Assembly (NCBI RefSeq): GCF_032854445.1
Contig: NC_088305.1
Location: 29,662,628-29,726,627 of the forward strand
From: Liolophura sinensis
Taxonomy: Eukaryota; Mollusca; Polyplacophora; Chitonida; Chitonidae
DNA: 64,000 bases
Direction of reading: 5' to 3'
Part shown: piece after piece, positions 56,006 to 64,000 of the stretch
Position numbering within the stretch: the stretch's first letter is position 1
Layout of the letters: each line of letters opens with the position of its first letter
Notes under the pieces: generated by a model
Databases searched by the model: none
What the model was told of the DNA's origin: nothing
The model's input: only the letters and a program-made list of their open reading frames with translations
Position numbers and translations under genes: made by a program

Positions 56006-58030
56006 AACCTGTGTTGGCTGTTCGCGGAGAGCGGGACCTTGTAATTGCATGTGATTTACGTGATGCTTTTGTGAACTGGAAAGCGTTTCTATGAAACTGT
56101 GTTATTCTTGGAATTTTTCTCTCATTAATAAGGAGACATGGCTCAGGTCTAACGCCCACAGGCGATATTCAGTGGATAATATATTTGTGCTACGATTACA
56201 TAGGTGGAGCCCCGGCTGTCAAAGAATTAGATTAAAATGCTTGTATCGCGTTATGTACTCATGTATAGCAGCTAAGAATACAAACGGCCTGTTATAATAG
56301 CAGAATACTTAACTCCAGTGGGAAATCGGTATAATTTTCAATCCCGTGAGGTGCTTTTAATGTGAAGCAGAACATCGATCCATGGTTTTGAAAAACTTTT
56401 GTCAAAAATTGTAACGCAACGTCTACAATGTTACAATGTATTACTTTCTACTGTAACGTCGCCCTGTCTTTAATGTGACGTCATCACGATGAGCTGGGAA
56501 AAGAACATTTGACGTCAATAAAATGGCCTCAATGTGCTGACGTGCGTTTAACAGGTCCCTATGAAAGAGAAATTCTATATACAGGAATTTTTCAAATATA
56601 CATTCATGCATGTCAAACACTCTGATATGTAGTTGGAAGCCCTCATTGAATTTAGTTTGGTCCTTGACCCGTGAGGGCATTGGCATGATTACGCGGCAGC
56701 ATTAAGTCAGGAAGTAGGTGCCTGGCGAAGTAGTGGTGGTTTCCTTGGGCTCTGTCCTAATTCCGAGTCATAAAAGTTGGCCCGTTTTTCATGCAAGTCG
56801 AGATTAAATAAATAAATAAATAGTGCTGGCGTAATACTTGAGAGCAAGGAAAAGATGCGTTAAGCTGAGTTTTTCAGGCGGTACACTTCGCGGATATCTG
56901 CAGTTTGTTCCCACACGCAAACAGGCAAAGTTAAACCAGCTTTTACTAACACTTTAAGTTCAAAATTATCTCCTTTTCTTCTGCTTGCATACCACATTGT
57001 TTTAACGGCAGGCTTAAAATCATGGTTAAGTTTTAGCGAGAACCAGAAGTCAGAATAGAAATGACTCGAAGGAATACAAACGTGTAATTTTGAACACAGC
57101 AACGGTTTTGTATGTTGCCAATCTTTAATGTATTGAGGTAAACTTAATCTTAAAAACACATGAAAAATAAACATCATAAAACAAAAATAACTCAAAAAAC
57201 TCATAAACTGCGAACAGGTCGTGGCTCTCGGAATAAGTAGCCTATAGCCTATTTTGAATGAGGTAAATGTTTTTTCCTTTTTCGTGTGTCATTTAATACC
57301 AGACCAAATAAATATAACCTTTTCTGAATAATTGCTCAGTGAATGATATCGGAAATGTCATTCGCTAAACACAAGCCATAAGCAGGATGGGAATGCGTAT
57401 GCGCACTGCGTACATGACATATTTAAAGTCTGCGCACGCGTTACTAACTGTTAAAGTGAACCGGTCTCAGATGGCTTCAATAAAACAATGGTTTAACACT
57501 TGTTTTATTAGGCATGAAATACATCACCGGAAGGGATGAAAGATCTTTCTTTTACAACAAGAATCATTGCTCTCTTCAGCTCTCCATGGACCTGAACGAA
57601 GATTTAAGGATATTTCCTGGGAGCAAAAGCGGAAAACTGCTAAAAAAAGGATAAACTTGCTCAGTAAATCTGTAACTGTGCACAGTGGCATTCATAACTT
57701 TAAAGTTTATTGCTGTTTTGCTTTTTGTAACTGTCACTGAACTGTTTGAACTGAGATGTGACTGTTTGCAAATATATTGTTCGTTCTGACCCACTTTTCT
57801 CATTGCTCTTTACATAATTACGGTGTCATCTTAATTCTACGACGGTGTTCCCTATTGACAGAACGGTTCCAGTGACCTGGTGTCATGTTTATAACACGCC
57901 TGCCCTTATCACCATGACGCTCGATGTTCCACTACGGTATCCCCTTTCAGGGGGAACGCGTCCAGTGGTGTTCGGTTTATATTGCTGTCCTACTGCAGCT
58001 CTGAATGCCTGACAGAGGGTTCACTTAATG
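56006..58030. other. No gene recognised
   Basis: Contains two TGACGTCA sites (56,476-56,483 and 56,510-56,517). At 56,690-56,822 a stretch ending in AAATAAATAAATAAATAG could be an unclassified SINE. The 114-codon minus frame 56,860-57,204 is unrecognised. Confidence 0.3.
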
Positions 58031-58035
58031 ACAAT

Positions 58036-58197
58036 TATTTATTTAATTGCTTGGTGTTTTACGTCGTACTCAAGCCTATTTCACATCTACGACGGCGGAC
58101 AACATTATGGTGTGAGGAAAACGGGCTGTGCCCGTGTGGAATTCACGACCATCCGCAGGTTGCTGGAAGACCTTCCCACGTACGGCCGCAGAGGCAC
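58036..58197 (-). repeat. SINE family 1, 5'-truncated
   Basis: Minus-strand copy from the tail (ATTTAATTGCTTGGTGTTTT) through CGACGGCGGACAACATTATG to ACGTACGGCCGCAGAGGC. Confidence 0.87.
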
Positions 58198-58280
58198 TTA
58201 ATTACGGATTAGTGTCACGTAATGATAGTATGCTCTGGTCAAAACTATTATCACAGTTGCCACTCTTTCAATTTTTTGAT

Positions 58281-58326
58281 GGGGCCTCCGTAGTTGAGGT
58301 TGTTAGTGTGCCAGCGCTGCGCATTG
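58281..58326 (+). repeat. SINE family 1 head fragment
   Basis: GGGGCCTCCGTAGTTGAGGT followed by TGTTAGTGTGCCAGCGCTGC is the 5' end of family 1 on +. The rest is missing and the 50-bp array begins 20 bp later. Confidence 0.65.
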
Positions 58327-58339
58327 TTTATTAATAACT

Positions 58340-58978
58340 CTCAGATCCATTTACACTTCCTACATTCATCAATTCCTATCTTCATCTATTCATAGTTTCA
58401 TACCATCATCCATGTATATCCATTCATACCTTCATCTATTCATAGCTTCATACCTTCATCCCTGTATATCCATTCATACCTTCATCTATCCCGTTTCATA
58501 CCTTTATCCCTGTATATCCATTCATACATTTATCTATTCATAGCTTCATACCTTCATCCATGTATATCAATTCATACATTTATTTATTTGATTCATACCT
58601 TCATCCCTGTATATCCATTCATACCTTCATCTGTCCATATCTTCATAACTTCATCCATGTATATCCATTCATACCTTTATCTTTTCATAGCTTCATACAT
58701 TCATCCATGTATATCCATTCATACCTTCATCTATTCATAGCTTCATACCTTCATCCATGTATATCCATTCATACCTTCATCTATCCATAGCTTCATACCT
58801 TCATCCATTTATATCCATTCATCCTTTCATCTATTCATAGCTTCATACCTTCATCAATGTATATCCATTCATACCTTCATCTATCGATAGCTTCATACCT
58901 TCATCCATGTATATTCGTTCATGCCTTCATCTGTTCATCTGTTCATACCCTCATCCATGTATATCCATTCATACATAG
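58340..58978 (+). repeat. 50-bp minisatellite
   Basis: About twelve copies of a 50-bp unit (CCTTCATCCATGTATATCCA, TTCATACCTTCATCTATTCA, TAGCTTCATA), itself built from a shorter TTCAT-rich motif. Confidence 0.93.
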
Positions 58979-58984
58979 ATAAAT

Positions 58985-59490
58985 TCTTGAATATGGCGGT
59001 AAGTTCGATTAATTCAATAAATCAATAAATAAATGTGATCGTGTTTAAAATGTGTCTATATCAATGTTAAGAGCGCTTCATGAAGCATGGTATATCTTGA
59101 TGTATTATGATGTATTTAAACGCTGGAGCGTACCCATAAAATAAACTGAAATCAAGCAAAATAAAGATCTGCTTACATGGTAGAATTTGCCGAACTCATT
59201 CGGTAAATAAAGTTATTATATTTCGCAGGGTTTCCATTTGGTTTCCATTGGTCTATACACGGTCACATGATATTCAGTAAACCGTGATGTACAACGATCT
59301 CGTGCTCAAGCAAAGCAACGCCACGCTCACAAAGCAACATCCCACGTTCACGAGGAAATAGCCAATGATCTCGCTCTAATATCCAGCAATAGCGTGACCT
59401 CATTTCACTGCAGTTACTTCCTTTTTTGTGTGCCTTTCTGACATGTAGTTGTTTGTAAAGTAACCAACCTGACGGTGGCTAGTTCCACTA
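58985..59490. other. No gene recognised
   Basis: Begins with a SINE-tail-like TTCTTGAATATGGCGGTAAG and ATAAATCAATAAATAAAT near 58,985-59,032, a probable 3' remnant of a SINE in which the 50-bp array sits. Nothing else is supported. Confidence 0.4.
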
Positions 59491-59494
59491 TCGG

Positions 59495-59536
59495 ATATCA
59501 GGAATTGCCACCTCTCGACCTGGCAATTCCTGATAT
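59495..59536. repeat. Perfect 16-bp inverted repeat
   Basis: Arms ATATCAGGAATTGCCA (59,495-59,510) and TGGCAATTCCTGATAT (59,521-59,536) around a 10-bp loop. There is no T-run after it and no gene end nearby. Confidence 0.85.
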
Positions 59537-59539
59537 GCC

Positions 59540-61278
59540 ATCCCTCAGCCTGCACTACCGGCACCTGTATAATGTGCCACTTCAAAATCTGCTTGGTCTT
59601 TGCTTTGTAACCCATAGCTCAGCATCAAAGCGAAGGACTGGCGAAACAAAGAGATTTTGTAAATATCTATCGTTTTCCCTGGAGCAGAACATAAACAAAG
59701 GAAATGTGTTTTGGAATCTGGCGTCAGGAAGAGCCACAACTCCAAAGATGCCATTTTGATAAAAATTCTCTTGTCACGAAGCTGAAGTCATGCACAAGTG
59801 TTCGGCACGACCATCTGTTCACCTCAGGCCAAATCAACGACCATAGGACAAATGTATGTGAGAAATGAAGCCAGACGTGTTTAGGTATTAGTCTTTCCAA
59901 ATGTTCTTTTATTTCATTCCAAACCATAAGTGACCTAATTGTACCGAGTGTTGCGTGTGATGATTCTTCAAAGGTATGCTGTAAAATCCATGTCTTTCAA
60001 TACAAATGTAGCTCTGTAGGAATATATACGAGATGGACGGGATTTCTGACTCTATGTGGTTTTACTTGTTGTTTTCATAGCAAACTATTTGAAAGATTCA
60101 GCAGAAATACAACAGAGCTCAGGCCATTTGGCTCGTACCCCGACTTACAATATGTTTATGTTTAGCGTATCACCTATACTCAGCTATTAGTAAATCACTC
60201 GTACTCAGTACATGTACAGGCTTTTGCCAGTGACACATAATACCACAACATCTACACGTTCACATGCAGGGTATCCTTTTCGTTCCAAGAAAAGTGCAGA
60301 TAGAATCCCTTTTCTAATTCATAATGCCAGAGAATATGAGTGATTTTACAGACAGCCGAATGTAGGTAAAATAGACAGTTGTATGCGTTTCTCTTCTTGT
60401 TTTGTTCTTTCTGAAACACCAGACTCGGTACTCTACCAATTCACGCAATAGAGGTTTGACTGTTTTACAGGATATGGAAACAGTACCGCTATTTGTAAGG
60501 TCAAAATCTCCACCGATTTGAAATTCGTCAATGATTTCTTTTATCAGCACCAGTATCCAAACCTCTGATACTTCGCGTTTATGTGCGTAGAATTAATGAC
60601 TGAATGGAGAAAAACTCACATGGGCAGTGTTCGCGCCATTTCTTAAGGATATATGTACAGATGATTCCTGGTAATTGGAGCAATGAAACTGTCCAATAGT
60701 CTCCTTAGTAGGCACTGATTATCACTTAGGCCACCTCAAAATCCGTCAATCTCCTCTCCCGTAAACAAGAAAACGCCTAAACAGGGAATTCAACATTTAT
60801 CGTTTTCCTGTACATTTTTTTCCACCTTTTCCCTTTTGAGTTTGAAAAATCGAAGTTACCAGCATTTATTGGCTACAAGCGTCCTTGTCTAGCGTTCATT
60901 TGTACTTAATGGCGGGATTAACAATGGCGCTTTTTATCTCGTGTTTTCAATGCATCGGGAAATATCTCCCATGTTTGCAAAAAAAATATTCAACGACTTC
61001 CGTAATTCACGGAAAAGGTCAATCTTAGACCTGTGTTGTTGCTTTGTTTTTTACCAACATCGCCGAGACATCGGTTGCTTCACCAAGTTTTTCTGGTTTT
61101 TTTTTACACCTGCACTCATCTGTCTTGAGCTAGTCAGCAAATCGGTTCAGCAGAGTATGAAGCTAGCAGGTTACTCAAGGGAAGAACACATTAGTGCACG
61201 TTCGTCTGCATAAAGTTGGTTATGACAAATAATGCTTAAAAATGAATTTTATTGTACTCCAGATTTTCTGTCTACATA
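59540..61278. other. No gene recognised
   Basis: AT-rich. A minus frame at 60,314-60,550 (EIIDEFQIGGDFDLTNSG) looks protein-like but is unidentified and has no clear splice sites. Confidence 0.3.
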
Positions 61279-61280
61279 CA

Positions 61281-61528
61281 CAGGCCGAGGTGGTTAGCGT
61301 GGCAGCGCGGCGCAATGACCCACAAGCCTCCCACCAATGCGGTTGTTGTGAGTTCAAATCCAGCTTATGCTTCCTTTCCAGCCGTACGTGGGAAGGTCGT
61401 GCAGCAACCTGCAGATGGTTGTGGGTTTCCCGGTTTCCTCCCACCATAATGCTGGCCACTGACGTGTAAGTGAAATAATCTTGAGTTCGGCGTAAAAAAA
61501 ACAACCAAATAAATAAATGAATAAATTC
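61281..61528 (+). repeat. SINE family 1, near full length
   Basis: Head GGTTAGCGTGGCAGCGCGGC, B box GTGAGTTCAAATCC, body CGTACGTGGGAAGGTCGTGC, tail TTGAGTTCGGCGTAAAAAAA and (AAAT)n. Four frames that cross it are by-products. Confidence 0.9.
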
Positions 61529-61529
61529 T

Positions 61530-64000
61530 ACATACTTTTTGAACGTGAAAGCGTCTGAAATGGCAGACATGTAATAAAGAGCATACTCTTTTCATGACTT
61601 GTGTCACAGACCTTAAGCGAATTCGCCGTTACAAGGTTGGGATCGATTACGTGGACTTGCATGCAATACGAATTGAAAGCATAGCAGAGGAGTGTACCTG
61701 ATGTGTACACCTGAAGGAAACCTGTCTATATTCATACGAATACACTTATATCACCTCAGGGAAACATGGGGAAACCAACCAGTATAGCAAGGTACATGAC
61801 GCACGTCGGAAAGTTCGTCATAAGCTTGTCAAAATCTGGCTGTTTACCCCTGACACCCCGGTTTCCCCCACTCCAAAACAGCCCTCCATTATATGTATGG
61901 TATATAATTCTTGTTTGTGGGATTTATGAACAGTAAAACATATAAATCACCATACTACCCTGTGAACCACAAACCAACCAGTAAAAAAAAGCTAACCACT
62001 TTCTGAAAATCTGAAAATAACAGTGAGGCACTTCTCTTAACAAAAAGCCTGTCAACAAACTGAAGTCCATAATTCATCTGTTACTTTTAGCCACCAACAA
62101 GCAGGTCGATGAGTACATTATTCAGCTATAAACTCACTCATCAAGGCATCGTGTCACACAACAAAAATTGCATTGTAGCATCACTCAGACAACAGGCTTT
62201 CTGCTTAACAGTTTATTTGTTGAGAGCATCGACCGACCTGGAATGTTACACACTGAGAAATCAAAATGTAGTTCAACTTTCCATGCAGCTGGAAAGCTAC
62301 ACGTCGCACTTTACTTACAGGTTACTAACTGTTATAAACCTGACTTCAACCAAATTTAAGTCTTATTAAGTTAAGTGATGCGCTTACTTAGCATTGTACC
62401 ACGCTATTAGTTGAGGGCCGTGTGCAGATAGAGAAGAACAACATCGAGTGTGTCACACAACATACCGGCATAATATCCTGTCACGCTGTTTGTTTATTCA
62501 ATTAAAATGATTTTAACTTACTACTTCTTAAATTTGCCTTTACGAATTATATAAAGGTGAAATATGTGGTTTTCCTTTCAGTGATGATACTAGACATCAA
62601 ATATTGATATTACACAAATGTGGATATATCTAGCTTATAAATATCACTATTGTCATTACATATTGGTATTTCACATTCAGAAGCCATGACGGCGAAAAGG
62701 AAACACTTTGTTTTTTGACTTTCCAATCTTCATCGGTAAGTTACCCGGAGAAATTCGGAGAAAATGCATTTCTCGACAAATTTGACTTGGCAAGAAAGAC
62801 GGTCAGTGGTATCGGGTCACACAACAAATACCGCTACAAAATAACAAGATTCCTTGCAGATTAAGTTAGCGGCTACTATCAAACGAAACACCAAGTCGGC
62901 GGGCGAACTAGCCTGATTATCCTCGCCCTCGCCAAGCTACCAATGATATGATCCAACGGACATACGGAGTTAATCAAACCGCTCAAATGTAAGGCAATCA
63001 ACAGTAATTACTAGTCATAATTAGCCAATCATTACTAATTATCGATCATCAGTACCAAACCCCAATCGAGACATTCTCATGTAATCCATGGGATCCACCC
63101 CGCGCTTTGCAGACAGCATTGTTATTAATTCTGTGAGTTACAACCGGTTTACAATGCTAAAAAAAGAGCCAAATATGATCGTTGTTCTTCAGAGCGGAAA
63201 GGCGTTCCGTTTTGTGCCCACTGGTCACGAAGGCGCTAAATGTCAAGGTCATTCCAACAGAGGGAACCTTTTCGTAACGAAGCTTATTAATGGTGACCGT
63301 AATCTGAGAAGAGACGAATTGCTAAAGGATTCAACTAACGGTGAAAATTGTTCATTGCAACTGTAGGCCATTTGGAAGAATGCTTTGAACGCGATGACCT
63401 CGGGGTTATCATGTCGAAAAAAAGCGTTAGACGAAAAATACGATTCTTTAAAAAACAAAAACTTGTTTCTCAGCGTGGTCATGGCGGTGAACCGTTTGAT
63501 CTTTTTCTCTTTAAAATTTTCCTGGCAGGGCGTCCGTTTCGTGCTTCGACAAAGGAGTTGTGGTCTCATCACCAGTGACGTCACAGACTGGAATGCCCCT
63601 TATGTTGTGATTGATGGGATACTCTAGGTAGTCCGTTTCCATCCAACCTTAAACTTAACTGATCATGCAGAACTGAAAACTGATAAAGAAAGGCGTCAGA
63701 CAAAGACTATGGGCCCGGGACAAAAAAAAAGCGGTGATTAAGACATCAGCCCCGTGATCACGAAGCCACCTTAGACTCGAGTAAAAATTTCAGATCACTT
63801 TAGAGTTATTAGTTCTTACGTGACAAGATCAAAATATTGCTTCACAATTTAAATTCTGGGTAATTTGTTTTAACACAAATTTTACCTAAAGTAACGGAAA
63901 GGAACAAAAATGATTGAAATTTAGACTTGGGTCTGAGGGATATCAAGCAAAAAGGAAGACCCGATAGATGTGGCTTTCCAAGGCCTACAATGGACTTGAT
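61530..64000. other. No confident gene (right edge)
   Basis: Between 63,070 and 63,640 several overlapping frames of 76-111 codons are open on both strands (for example 63,088-63,366 with FRFVPTGHEGAKCQG, and minus 63,249-63,584). The local GC content is somewhat higher, but there is no recognised domain and no decisive splice signal. A TGACGTCA site lies at 63,576-63,583. The rest is AT-rich and unremarkable. Confidence 0.3.

Noticed and set aside
56860-57204. 114-codon minus frame
   Set aside because: Looks partly protein-like but has no domain, no family and no splice signals I trust.

Overview
The window looks like metazoan, most likely molluscan, nuclear DNA. It is AT-rich and gene-poor. 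It carries tRNA-derived SINEs with the 3' tail that ends in a TTGAGTACGGCGTAAAACACC-like core plus an (AAAT)n tail, familiar from molluscs and other lophotrochozoans. It also has a non-LTR retrotransposon, at least a dozen unrelated minisatellites, and exon-like islands with GT/AG splice signals. There are no operons, ribosome-binding sites, rRNA genes, intact tRNA genes or CRISPR arrays. The species assignment is inference from repeat style only.

Layout. 0-3 kb: exon-like pieces on both strands, namely a RecQ-like helicase Walker A fragment on + and a phase-compatible two-exon gene start on -. 3.8-9.6 kb: 59-bp and 71-bp minisatellites, several SINEs, and a diverged inverted fragment of the large unit found later at 37-46 kb. 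10.9-16.0 kb: a 22-bp array, then a 4.3-kb array of a 43-bp unit that ends in a 156-bp higher-order repeat. 17.8-19.0 kb: two short exon-like segments. 19.2-27.2 kb: 74-bp, 39-bp, 42-bp and 45-bp arrays, SINEs, and a reverse-transcriptase-like relic. 30.05-30.26 kb: a long imperfect hairpin. 30.6-46.8 kb: a tandem duplication of a unit made of a 31-bp array, a ~3.6-kb body and a 44-bp array. The first copy is interrupted by a full-length but disabled CR1/L2/Jockey-type LINE (30.96-37.02 kb) and by a SINE. 49.0-49.7 kb: a 16-bp array. 52.22-52.62 kb: the clearest host gene, a single-exon secreted prohormone-like precursor with three related peptides between Lys-Arg sites. 54-64 kb: mostly unremarkable sequence with SINEs and a 50-bp array.

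No set of host genes in the window obviously works together. The only functional unit that can be reconstructed is the LINE. It has a coiled-coil RNA-binding ORF1, then an ORF2 with a 2A-like NPGP motif, an AP-endonuclease, a reverse transcriptase and a Cys/His tail. It is inactivated by two nonsense codons, one frameshift and a probable endonuclease active-site substitution. The most interesting items are the prohormone-like gene, the LINE 2A-like motif, the mosaic divergence of the tandem duplication, the 30.1-kb hairpin, and the unidentified two-exon gene on the minus strand. All comparisons were made by eye, so percentages are approximate.
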